Shown here piece after piece: positions 10,954 to 19,790 of a stretch of 64,000 bases of DNA (position 1 is the first letter of the stretch; every line of letters begins with the position of its first letter). The notes below the pieces were generated by a model, which made no database searches, was not told the DNA's origin, and worked only from the letters and a program-made list of their open reading frames with translations. A program made the translations under genes and the position numbers. Origin of the DNA: DASPSM01 sp963800135 (GTDB taxonomy: Bacteria > Planctomycetota > Planctomycetia > Planctomycetales > Planctomycetaceae); contig CAWCZR010000003.1 in the NCBI GenBank assembly GCA_963800135.1, positions 868,001-932,000 on the forward strand, in the 5' to 3' direction.

Positions 10954-13301
10954 TCTTCCTCTTCTTCCTCGTCCGCCGTCACGCCGACCAGTTCGCGGCC
11001 TTCGCCCGCCTTCAGTTCCTGCCACTGCTCCCAGGTGAAGAGCACTTCGCGGGCTTGTGAGCCGTTGTACTCGCCGACGATGCCGTCTTCGGCCATGTAG
11101 TCGATGAGGCGGGCACCGCGGCCGTAGCCGACGCCCAAGGCCCGCTGCAACAGCGAGACGCTGCCGCGGCCTTCGCGAATCACGACTTCGACGGCCTGGT
11201 CGTACATGTCGTCACGCTCGCGGGGTGCGCCGGACTGGGTCTTGCCGTCGGCCGACTTCACGCTGAGCTGCGTCAATTCCGGGCTGTACTGCGGCTCGTA
11301 ACCGCTGAAGAACTCGATGACGTTGTTGATCTCGTCGTCGCTGACGTAAGCTTCCCTGGCCGCGGGTCAGATGGCTCGTGCCCGGCGAGAGGATACAGCA
11401 TGTCGCCGTTGCCCAGCAGCCGCTCGGCCCCCATTTCGTCCAGCACCACGCGGCTATCGGTGCGGCTGGAGACCTGGAACGCGATCCGCGCCGGCAGGTT
11501 CGACTTGATCAGGCCGGTGATGACGTCGACGGTCGGCTTTTGCGTCGCCAGCACCAGGTGGATGCCGACGGCTCGCGACTTCTGCGCCAGGCGGATGATG
11601 TGCCCTTCGACGTCCTTGCCCGAGGTCATCATCATGTCGGCCATTTCGTCGGCGATGATCACGATGTACGGCATCGACTCGGGGATCCGCTCGGCTTCGT
11701 CCGAATCGGGATCGAGACCCAGCTTCTCGAGCACGGCCTCCTTGCCGAGCTTGTTGTAGCTGTCGAGGTGGCGCACGCCGACCTGGGCGAGCAGGTCGTA
11801 GCGCTCTTCCATCTTGTCGACGGCCCACGCCAGCATGGCCTCGGCCTTTTTCATGTCGGTGATGACCGGGTGCATCAGGTGGGGCACGCGCTTGTACGGG
11901 CTCAGCTCGACCATCTTCGGGTCGATCAAGATCATCTTCACCTGGTCGGGGCTGCGGGTCATCAGCATCGACAGGATCAGCGTGTTGAGGCAAACGCTCT
12001 TGCCCGTGCCCGTGCGGCCGGCGATCAACAGGTGCGGCATCTTCGCGAGGTCGACGGCCAGCGGGCGGCCGCTGACGTCTTTGCCCAGGAAGATCGGGAT
12101 CCGCATCTTGTCGATGGCTTCCGGACAGGCCTCGATGATTTCCCGCAGGCGGACCAGCACCTGCTTCTCGTTGGGCACCTCGACGCCGACCGTGTTCTTG
12201 CCGGGGATCGACGGCACCACGCGGACCGAGGGCACGCGGAGGGCGATCGCCAGGTCGTCGGCCAGGGCCGCGACTTTCGACAAGCCGCAAACCGGCCTCG
12301 AGCTCCAGCTCAAACTGCGTGACGACCGGCCCGGTGTCGATTTCGACGACGCGGACGTTCAGGTTGAAGTCCTTGAACGTCTTCTCCAGCACCACGGCGG
12401 CAGCCTGAGCTTTGCTCGCGAGCGTGTCGTACGGAAAATCCTCGGCCGGCTCCAACAGGTCGAGCGAAGGCATCTCGAATGGGCCGTTCGCACCGGAGCC
12501 GTTGCCCGCCTCCAGACGCTCCAGCACTTCGTCGCGCATCGATTTGGCGGTGACCGGCGGATTCACCTTAATCGGCAGCTTCGACTTGGCCGGCGCCTTC
12601 GAAGTCGTGACAGCCCCCAGGGTGGGGGCGGCCGCTTTCTTTTTCGATTTGTCTTTGGGCTTTTCGGGAGGCGGATCGTCGTCCTCCTCTTCCGCTTCTT
12701 TGGTGGCGACGTCGTCCGCATCAGCCTCGGCCGGCGAACGACGGCGGGACATCCGGCCGATCATCCGGAACGGGAAGAACACGACGGCAAACGCCAGCCA
12801 CACCAGCGACAGCTCGCCGGCGATCAACAGGCCGGCCGCCAGGCACGTGGCGATGAGGATCGAAATCCCTTCGGGCGAGAAGTAGCGTTCCATAATCGCC
12901 AGGCCCATCGCACCGGCAAAGCCGCCGCTGCCCACCACGTTCGCCCCGCTCAGTTCGGGAGTAAAACGTTGCAGCAACATGCAGACGCCGGAGAGGCCGA
13001 GCATCACGCCGAAGAGTCGCACCACGTGGTCGGTCGGCCCGTTCCGCAGAAAGAGCCGCAGATCCATCATGAAGAGCGAGAAGACCAGGAAGAACGAGCC
13101 GAAGCCCAGCATCGAGTGCAGGTGATAAGCGGTCTGGGCGCCGTAAGGGCCGCAGATATTCAACGCGTTCTGGCGAGCCGGAAACACGACGTGACCGGGC
13201 GGGTCGACGGGGTCATAGCTCCACAGGCACACGGCCAGGAAGACGCACAGTGCCAAGAGGCACAGGGCGAAGAGGTCGGTGCGGAGGCGACGCAAGTCCA
13301 T
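10950..13301 (-). CDS. ftsK: DNA translocase FtsK/SpoIIIE (about three frameshifts)
   Basis: Septal ATP-driven DNA pump that clears and resolves chromosome termini at division; about 782 residues. The N-terminus (start ATG at 13301) has about four membrane segments to residue 190, then an acidic/lysine-rich linker (ATKEAEEEDDDPPPEK). The ATPase follows with Walker A AGRTGTGKS near residue 427, ILIDPKMVELSPY, IADEMADMMM and LATQKPTVDVITG. The last 65 residues (DQAVEVVIREGRGSVSLLQR, RGARLIDYME-type) are the gamma winged helix that reads KOPS-like sites. Frame changes at about 12290 (CGGCTTGTCG), 11389 (TATCCTCTCG) and 11352 (CAGGGAAGCT) each look like one surplus base; correcting the last two restores the family sequence SPGTSHLTRGQG. 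An upstream in-frame ATG at 13433 was rejected since it adds a basic, non-family leader. Confidence 0.95.
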
Positions 13302-13772
13302 CGGGCAGATTCCAGCGGAGCGGCAGCGAGCGACGGCGTCGGCCGGCGCGCACCGCGAGCGTGGGATGCCGCCCGCGCGTCGGACCATCTCCTCGGTCCG
13401 ACGCCCGGACGCACCCCGGCGACACACCACCAATCACAAAATCGCGACGGAAACAAGGGCCATCATTTGGCTTCTGGCGCGCACCGCGAACGCGTAACGG
13501 AATGGACGGCAAATCGACAAGCGATTTGAACCGCGACTCCGCAACTCGTCGTGATACGCTCAAGTGAGCGATCCTGCTCGCGACAAACCTATCACGCGGG
13601 CGGAGCGACGTCGGAAAAAAGCAACGTCTTCTGTTGTTTTTTGGCAACGCGTCACCACTTTTCGCAAAACTTCCGAAGATGCGACGGGCGGCATGCGGTC
13701 AGCCGCTGTTCGGACGTTACAAAACCGCCGGGACCGCTCAAGTCGCCGCGGCCGAATGCCCCGTGGGGCAAG

Positions 13773-13841
13773 GAGTCCCGTCCCGGTCGTAGCTGGAGAG
13801 TCCCACCCGGTTCGGTCCGCGACAGAGTCCCGTCCCGGTCG
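13773..13841. repeat. Degenerate tandem repeat of GAGTCCC units
   Basis: Three units start at 13773, 13798 and 13825 (spacing 25 and 27 bases). The first and third share the exact 17-mer GAGTCCCGTCCCGGTCG; the middle one is a variant (GAGTCCCACCCGGTTCG). Looser relatives occur at about 13946 and 14175. The spacing and divergence do not fit CRISPR. Confidence 0.6.
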
Positions 13842-14046
13842 GATCGTTAGATTCGTCAAACGTGTCCGGACCGGATCCTGGATCGGCTTGATTCATTTCA
13901 CCACGAAGGCACCACGACACAAAGGAATGCGAAGGGTTGTGTCTTCGTGTCCCGTCCCGTGTTTTCCAGCCCCAACGGGGCGCGACACCTATCGCCTGGG
14001 TCGGAGCGCAGCGCAGCCCCAGGACCCCGAGGCCCCTGATTCCGAT

Positions 14047-14094
14047 CTTCTCCCCTCTGCCCGCCGCGGGAGAGGGGCCGGGGGTGAGGGGCCG
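14047..14094. repeat. GC-rich dispersed hairpin repeat, copy 2
   Basis: CCCCTCTGCCCG-ccg-CGGGAGAGGGG followed by CCGGGGGTGAGGGG. It has the same layout as the element at 8567-8610, with a few base differences and the same orientation. Confidence 0.6.
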
Positions 14095-14179
14095 TTCCGA
14101 TCGTCGCTAACTGGATCGCCGCTGACCGGTGGGACTCCCATCGGTGGCTCCACCCCCTTATATCAATTGTGAGAGACCC

Positions 14180-14229
14180 GTCCCGGCGGGACCACTTTTA
14201 GCCGGACCCGGCGGGACAACTTGTCCCGC
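14180..14229. repeat. Clustered GTCCCG palindromes
   Basis: GTCCCG-g-CGGGAC (14180-14192) and the perfect nine-base palindrome GCGGGACAA-c-TTGTCCCGC (14211-14229) occur within 50 bases, followed by alternating CG and by GGGGA-8 nt-TCCCC. The density of inverted repeats would allow cruciforms or a structured RNA; no gene is visible. Confidence 0.5.
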
Positions 14230-14844
14230 GCGCGCGGGGATCTTTTTCTCCCCCTGTGTGAAAAGGATCCCGTCCCCGACGGCGACGAAAGTTTTATCCC
14301 GCCGGGGCGCAACGCCATGCGGTCGCGTTCAGGCGTCGTGGTCAACTTTCTCGTGGTCAACTACCCTAGTGAAAGCCCTAGTGAAAGAAGGTGACCAGAC
14401 CACACCCCCTCGCGGTTAAAGTCTCGTCAGGCGACTCCGCGACTCATCGGCCTCCGCAATTCGGGCCGCAGCACGCAGCCAATTGCCAGCCTACCGGGCT
14501 TGTGCCGGTGTGAGGAGCCCGCGTTTCTAGGGGCGTGGAAACAAGGCGGGAAAGGCATTTGCTCCCCGGTCCACCAGGCTGCCAGCGATCCGCCGCCCGG
14601 GACCAACGGTGGTTGCGATCGAAATGCCCGGTGCCGCAGCCGCTTCCGGCAAGGCAGCGAGTGACCGCTATGTCAGCTTGATCGCTTCCTAGAAGCCTTC
14701 CTCAGATGGAACGTCCCGGAAACGACGAGTTTCTGAAACTCGATCGAACGGGATCGACCCAGTCGCTGGCCGGAACCGGACATTGTGCGCGAAGAGCGAC
14801 GCCCCCCGGATCCATCGGGAGTTGAAGATTACGAACGCGACGCG

Positions 14845-15120
14845 TCAAAAAAAAGTGCTCGGCTTCCATTCTGGTTTGGACGCTCCCGGCACGAATTGGT
14901 CGCGGAGCGCCTGCAAGCTGTAGTCACGTGGATTGTCAGCAAGATACTTCGCGACCTGTTCAAGGGTCCTGATACCGGGCCTATCACCGGAACCGACCGT
15001 TAGAGCGTGAAGATTCACGCGAGCTCTGTTCCTGGCAGTTTTCTTATCTTTTTCCTCTGCGAAAGCCGAATCAATTCGCTTGTTCATCAACTCGACAATC
15101 TCAGATTCGGTCTTAGCCAT
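14845..15120 (-). CDS. Small hypothetical protein (91 aa)
   Basis: A 91-residue frame starting MAKTESEIVELMNKRIDSAF. The first half is highly charged and probably helical; the second half (LEQVAKYLADNPRDYSLQAL) looks like a small helical fold. Composition is that of a real soluble protein and unlike the arginine/proline-rich shadow frames around it, which is the main support. I recognise no family. No clear ribosome binding site precedes the ATG at 15120, which is common in planctomycetes. It stands alone in a gene-poor region. Confidence 0.5.
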   Translation of the reverse strand: MAKTESEIVELMNKRIDSAFAEEKDKKTARNRARVNLHALTVGSGDRPGIRTLEQVAKYLADNPRDYSLQALRDQFVPGASKPEWKPSTFF

Positions 15121-15541
15121 TTATCACTTAAGGAGTAGCAGTATTGATGATTCGCAGTGCCTGGGCATTCTAACAGATTGCGACATCCGTCGGGGCGATC
15201 ACAAGTTTCTGAAATTCGATTGACGGAGACCGATCGCGGGGGCGTTCGAGTTCGGACAAAGCACGCGACGGCGAGCGCCACCTCCCGTAAATAGGTCGAT
15301 CGTTAGCGACCTCCGAAACGGTTGGCTTTCGCGAAATACCTGAGCAGCACACACATCGGTGTGTCGGACCGACACCCGCCGTTGTCAGAAACTCAACCGA
15401 TTTCTGCCTATCGTCGCAACCAGCCGTTTTTCTGCGACTTGACCTGCGTTTGAAGGTCTCGCGCGCAATCGAATCGACCGAGGCTTAGTGGGGGTTGCCT
15501 TCCTGGCGTCGCTGGTGACGACTTTTCGATGTCGACTCGAC
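15121..15541. other. Intergenic region
   Basis: No gene was recognised. The segment AGTTTCTGAAATTCGAT at 15204-15220 resembles AGTTTCTGAAACTCGAT at 14728-14744, so related short sequences lie on both sides of the 91-residue gene. Nothing else was identified. Confidence 0.45.
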
Positions 15542-17350
15542 CTAGTTCTTCGCCTCCTTCGCGCGAATGCAATACAGGTTGTCGACGCTGCGGAGGTAGA
15601 TCGATCCGTCGGCGACGGCGGGCGAGGCCCAGAATTGCTCGCTCAGCTTGTTGGTGCTGAGCAATTTGAACTCCGGGCCCGCGTCGAGGACGTGCGTCGA
15701 CCCCGCGTCGTCGAGGCAGAAGATCTTTCCCTCGGCGGCCCAGGGAGACGTCCAGAACGCGGCGGCCTCCGGAATGCGGTGACGGTACAGCAGCTTGCCC
15801 GTCGCTTTGTCGTAACAGGTCAAGAGGCCGCCGTTGTTCTTGAGAATGTAGACGTGACCATTGTAGATCAGCGGTGACGCCTTTTCGGGACCGCCGCGCG
15901 ACGTCGACCAGGCGACCCCGGCGTTGGAGGTCTCGCTTTGCTTAAGCGTGAGGTGGCCCGACGCGCCGGCCTTCACCGCGTAGAGCCCGCCGCCTCCGCC
16001 GCCGTTCATGCCCATTCCCGGCTCCGAGCCGACGTAGAGCATCTCCGCGTCGCCAACCGGTGACGAGTAGCAACGGCCGCCCATCTCTAATTCCCAAAGC
16101 ACTTTGCCCGTGGCCGGATCGTAGGAGCGGACTTTGTGGCCGCTGGTGACCAGCTCGGTGCGGACCTTGTTCTTCCACACGACCGGCGAGCAGTGGTTCG
16201 TGCGCTCGTCGCGGGAGACGCGCCACAGCTCGTCGCCCGTCTCGGCATTGAGCGCGACGAAGAATGACTTCTCCTCGTTGTCGATTTGGAGATAGAGCCG
16301 CTCGCCGTCGAGCACAGGCGAGCTGGCGGGGCCTTGGCCCATCACCGTGGGAAACGATCCGAAATCCTTCTTCCAAAGTTCCTTGCCGTCAAAGTCGTAG
16401 CAGTAGAGCCCGTGCATGCCGAAATAGGCGAAGACGCGGCGGCCGTCGCTGACCGGCGTCTCGGTGGCGTACGTATTGCTCTGCTGGATGGCGATGCGGG
16501 GCTTTCCGTCGAGCGCGTGCTTGTCCCAGAGGACTTTGCCCGTGTTGCGATCGAGGCAGACGACCTGCCAGTGATAGACGGCATTGGGGATGCGTTCACC
16601 CATGCCCCGGCCCATTCCGCCGCCTCGGCCTCCGCGTCCACCGCGGCGCCCGCCTCCTGGGCCTTCACGCAGCGCCTGCAACTGACCCTTCTGCTCTTGG
16701 TTCAGAATCTTTTCGAGCTTGCCGGTGGTTGTCTTCTCTAAGTCGTCGAGCTGCTTCTTCTGGGCGTCGGTCAGCTTCAGACGCTCGATGTCCGCCGCGG
16801 GCAGGAGGCGTCCCGGCTCCGGCCGACGGAACCGAGGAGCCTCGTCTTCGTCCGGCGGCGCCTTGAGAGTCTTTTGTTGTTCGTCGGTGAGCAGCTTGGC
16901 CAGCTCGGCGTCGACCTCTTTTTGCAGGTCGTGGACCTGCTTCTTCTGCTCGTCGGACAGCTCCAGCCGATCCTCGAGAAACGGAGGCAGGAGTACGCCG
17001 GGCTGCGGGGGCCCGCCGAATCCACCGCGCCGGCCGCCGCCGAAACCTCCGCGTCCGCCCCCGCGCATGCCAAACCCGCCGCCGGGTCGCGCCTGGTTCT
17101 CGGTGCTGGCGGTCGTGACGAAGACCTTGTCGCCGCAAACAATCGGCGAGGACCAGCCGAACCCCGGTATTTTCGTTTTCCAGAGCACGTTGATGCTGGT
17201 TCCCCACTCGCTGGGGATGGTCGTGGCGGCCACGCCGTCGCTCTGCGGTCCGCGAAACTGCGGCCAGTCATCAGCCTGAAGCAAGGCCGCCGAAACGCCG
17301 ACAACGAGCCACGCGATTCCGATCGATTTACCGGTCGACTCGCCGATCAT
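15542..17350 (-). CDS. Secreted PQQ-like beta-propeller protein with LTxxQ-type insertion
   Basis: A 602-residue exported protein. After a signal peptide (hydrophobic segment to about residue 27, ending ALLQADDW) comes WPQFRGPQSDG, the usual opening of planctomycete PQQ-like beta-propeller proteins, and many propeller blades with the signature DxxTGKxLW (NRNTGKVLWDK, DPATGKVLWELE). Between the first blade and the rest, residues about 85-245 hold glycine/arginine-rich stretches and two copies of a helical unit, LELSDEQKKQVHDLQKEV and LKLTDAQKKQLDDLEKTT, each ending in an LT/LN-x-EQ motif. The propeller probably binds a partner or ligand in the periplasm; enzymatic activity is not implied. The ATG at 17350 puts the signal peptide at the N-terminus; an ATG at 17452 is less likely. 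Confidence 0.85.
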   Translation of the reverse strand: MIGESTGKSIGIAWLVVGVSAALLQADDWPQFRGPQSDGVAATTIPSEWGTSINVLWKTKIPGFGWSSPIVCGDKVFVTTASTENQARPGGGFGMRGGGRGGFGGGRRGGFGGPPQPGVLLPPFLEDRLELSDEQKKQVHDLQKEVDAELAKLLTDEQQKTLKAPPDEDEAPRFRRPEPGRLLPAADIERLKLTDAQKKQLDDLEKTTTGKLEKILNQEQKGQLQALREGPGGGRRGGRGGRGGGMGRGMGERIPNAVYHWQVVCLDRNTGKVLWDKHALDGKPRIAIQQSNTYATETPVSDGRRVFAYFGMHGLYCYDFDGKELWKKDFGSFPTVMGQGPASSPVLDGERLYLQIDNEEKSFFVALNAETGDELWRVSRDERTNHCSPVVWKNKVRTELVTSGHKVRSYDPATGKVLWELEMGGRCYSSPVGDAEMLYVGSEPGMGMNGGGGGGLYAVKAGASGHLTLKQSETSNAGVAWSTSRGGPEKASPLIYNGHVYILKNNGGLLTCYDKATGKLLYRHRIPEAAAFWTSPWAAEGKIFCLDDAGSTHVLDAGPEFKLLSTNKLSEQFWASPAVADGSIYLRSVDNLYCIRAKEAKN

Positions 17351-17598
17351 GTGGCTCGGTCCTTTGCGAAGTGTGTTTGGAAAAAGAGTGCTCGCGAATA
17401 CCTTGCCCGCGCCACATGAGGGCGCCGGAGCGCCGGATATTACTGGAATCATGAGCCCGCCGCAGCACGACCTCCGGCATCATCTCCGCGAGCTTAAGAG
17501 AAGATTAAGACCGACATCGATGGTCCGAGATTGCCACTTCTTGGCCGCGAAACTCGCCGTTGTGGCTGCCAATTATGGTTGGACGGTGTACTACGAGA

Positions 17599-18455
17599 CT
17601 ATTGAGAATGTCCCTCTTTTCGCGTCTCTGGTTCGATGTCCGTGGAGACGCTCAGGTCCTTCCACTTTCTGTCGGAGTCCATCTTCGCGAGATCATTCTG
17701 TTCCACAAAATGCACTGCGTCACTGCCGAGCAACAAACGGAGCGGCGGATCGTTCAGGCTTGCGATGTGGAGAACGGCGGCAGCAGCTTTGGCGGGATCG
17801 CCGGGTTGCTTGCCGTTATAGTCGCGCTGGAACCGCGCTATTTTGCCTACCGTAGAATCGTACTCGGGACGTCCTTCGCGGATCGCCGTCGAAGGGCCTG
17901 CGAAGTCGGTTCGGAAACCACCCGGCTCGATGATCGTCACTTTCACACCGAACGGTCCGACCTCTTTCGAGAGCACTTCGGAAAAGCCTTCGACTCCCCA
18001 CTTGGCGGCTGCATAAGGGGCCCGGCCCACCGGCCCGATTCGACCTCCAACTGAGGAGAACTGAAGGATATGACCGGCCCGTTGCTCCCGCATGAGAGGA
18101 AGCGCGGCCTTGGTGACGTTGATTACGCCGAAGAGATTCGTCTCAATCTGCGCCGAAACTCGTCGAGGCTTGTGTCCTCGATAGGACTTATGTCGCCATA
18201 CCCCGCATTGTTGACGAGCACGTCGAGCCGCCCAAATGCCTTTGTCGCTACGGCGACGGCATCGACGGCCGCCTGCTCGTTGGTCACGTCAAGCGCAACG
18301 GTTCGCACCTGGTCGCCATACCGCTCGATCAGATCGGCGAGTTGCGCTGGATTACGCGCCGTTGCAACGAGCTTGTGGCCAGCAGCGAGTACTGCATCCG
18401 CGAGTGCGCGTCCAAGGCCCCGAGAACTCCCGGTAATCAACCACACCTGTGACAT
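17599..18455 (-). CDS. Short-chain dehydrogenase/reductase (one frameshift)
   Basis: A classical NAD(P)-dependent SDR of about 285 residues. Residues 1-20 carry the cofactor motif VWLITGSSRGLG, followed by VLVNNAG, the catalytic Ser in FSSVGG and the active pair in APYAAAKWG (Tyr-x3-Lys). The C-terminal part (VTIIEPGGFRTDFAG) is typical of ketoreductase-like SDRs. The frame shifts near 18148: adding one G in TTTCGGCGCAG gives DEFRAQIETNLFGV. I placed the start at the ATG at 18455, immediately before the Rossmann fold. The substrate cannot be inferred. It lies in an accessory stretch beside an exonuclease gene, with no obvious operon link (220-base gap). Confidence 0.88.
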
Positions 18456-18676
18456 CGGACTCACCCTGGCATTTCCCATACGATTTCTCGCTCGACGCTG
18501 GCACGTGATTAACCGGCAAGTTACACCGGTCGGATCCGTGATTCAACGACATTCCTCCTCCAGAAAGAGCACTCTCGGTCGACTCGGAACTTCAAATCCG
18601 GGGCTCGCCCGGTTCGGCAGATGGACTCGGTCGTCTCGCACAATGCGTTCCTCAAATGGAACGTCCCACACGCCCT

Positions 18677-19501
18677 TTAGGCCGTGGGTGTCAATTTGGC
18701 AATGCGTGTTACGAGGCCCGGTGCACCGATCTGCTCGGCCGCGCGAGCGAACGCGTCCGTCGCTCCGCCCCAGCGCAGCGCCTCGACGTCGGTGAAGAGC
18801 GGCGCGTCGGTACGCAGCGTCGCCAGTTTCTTAAAGAGCAGCGCGCGCTCCAGGCGGTTGCCGAGGACGTACGGGGGGAACTGCTCGATCGCACCGTAGC
18901 GCGTGATCAATCTTGCGGCCGTCTTGGCTCCGATTCTCGGAATTCCGGGATAACCGTCTGCTGCGTCGCCGACGAGCGCGAGGTAGTCGGCGATGTGCGA
19001 CGGCGCGACACCGAACTTCGCGCGCACGCCCGCGTCGTCGCGAATCTGCCCGCTCCGGCGATCGACCTGCACAACGCGCGCGCCTGAGACGCGCTGGGCG
19101 AGGTCCTTGTCCGGAGTCCAGATGCAGACCTTTTCGACCACGGGGTCCCGCGCCGCAAGATTTGCGGCAGATGCCAACGCGTCGTCGGCCTCGAGTTCGA
19201 CCATCGGCCACGTCGCGACGCCCATTGCGACAAGCGCCTCCTCGAGCGGCACGAACTGCGCGTGAAGCGCGGGGTCAATGCCCAGACCGGTTTTGTAGCC
19301 TCGCCAGAGCTCGTTGCGGAATGATTCGATGATGTGATCCGTGGCCACGCCAATGTGCGTCGCGCCCTCTTCGAGCATCTGGATGACCGTTCCCAGGACG
19401 CCCGCGACCGCCCCGAACGGCAGGCCCTTCGATTTGGAGCGCTGCAGGCCGTAGAAGTGGCGAAACAACTCGTAAGTGCCGTCGATGAGGTGAACGATCA
19501 T
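18677..19501 (-). CDS. Stand-alone 5'-3' exonuclease (PolA 5'-nuclease type)
   Basis: A 274-residue protein equivalent to the 5'-nuclease domain of DNA polymerase I. It has the metal-binding acidic residues in VHLIDGTYELFRHF, VELEADDALASAA and IWTPDKDLAQ, and the helix-three-turn-helix DNA-binding segment around YPGIPRIGAKTAARL. The segment FRNELWRGYKTG matches the arginine/lysine-rich arch region. The gene has no polymerase domain attached. Such proteins remove flaps or RNA primers; whether it complements a full PolA elsewhere cannot be seen. Start ATG at 19501. It is divergent from the HEPN gene that follows. Confidence 0.88.
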   Translation of the reverse strand: MIVHLIDGTYELFRHFYGLQRSKSKGLPFGAVAGVLGTVIQMLEEGATHIGVATDHIIESFRNELWRGYKTGLGIDPALHAQFVPLEEALVAMGVATWPMVELEADDALASAANLAARDPVVEKVCIWTPDKDLAQRVSGARVVQVDRRSGQIRDDAGVRAKFGVAPSHIADYLALVGDAADGYPGIPRIGAKTAARLITRYGAIEQFPPYVLGNRLERALLFKKLATLRTDAPLFTDVEALRWGGATDAFARAAEQIGAPGLVTRIAKLTPTA

Positions 19502-19790
19502 GTCACGAATGCTCTCAAACGAAGGCTATTTGAATTGCTCGGCGCGACTGTCCGACCTCAATGAGAACAGAACGCCGCATCCCGGCAATTCAGCTTTATT
19601 GCAGCGACGTTGCGTTCATGTTGCAGTCGCGTTGTTTTTGGCCCCTATCTCTTGCCCTGTGCCTCGGAAATCGCACGGTCGATTTCGCCTCAACTTTTTG
19701 AAGCGCGGGGTAAATCAGCGTTGGATGAGCCCATCGCGACGATCTATCATGTCGTGCCGGAATCCGAACCGAAGCGTCCGCCACGGTGTC

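Larger units (their letters stand above)
13302..14844. other. Gene-poor repeat-rich stretch
   Basis: About 1.5 kb in which I find no credible coding region; open frames here are arginine- and proline-rich shadows of repeat DNA. It contains three degenerate units beginning GAGTCCCGTCCCGGTCG, a dispersed hairpin repeat and a cluster of GTCCCG palindromes, all listed separately. A 20-base segment at 14698-14717 (TTCCTCAGATGGAACGTCCC) recurs with one change at 18648-18667. Confidence 0.6.

Noticed and set aside
5626..13301. valS, cimA and ftsK as pseudogenes
   Set aside because: These genes are essential or core, conserved on both sides of each shift, and the shifts are single bases in short runs, so sequence error is more likely.
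13773..13841. Possible CRISPR array
   Set aside because: Only three degenerate units with spacing of 25-27 bases, no uniform spacers and no cas genes in the window.
13564..14172. 202-residue open frame in the gene-poor stretch
   Set aside because: It is Arg/Ser/Pro-rich, runs through repeats and hairpins, has no homology features, and is overlapped by equally long frames in other phases.
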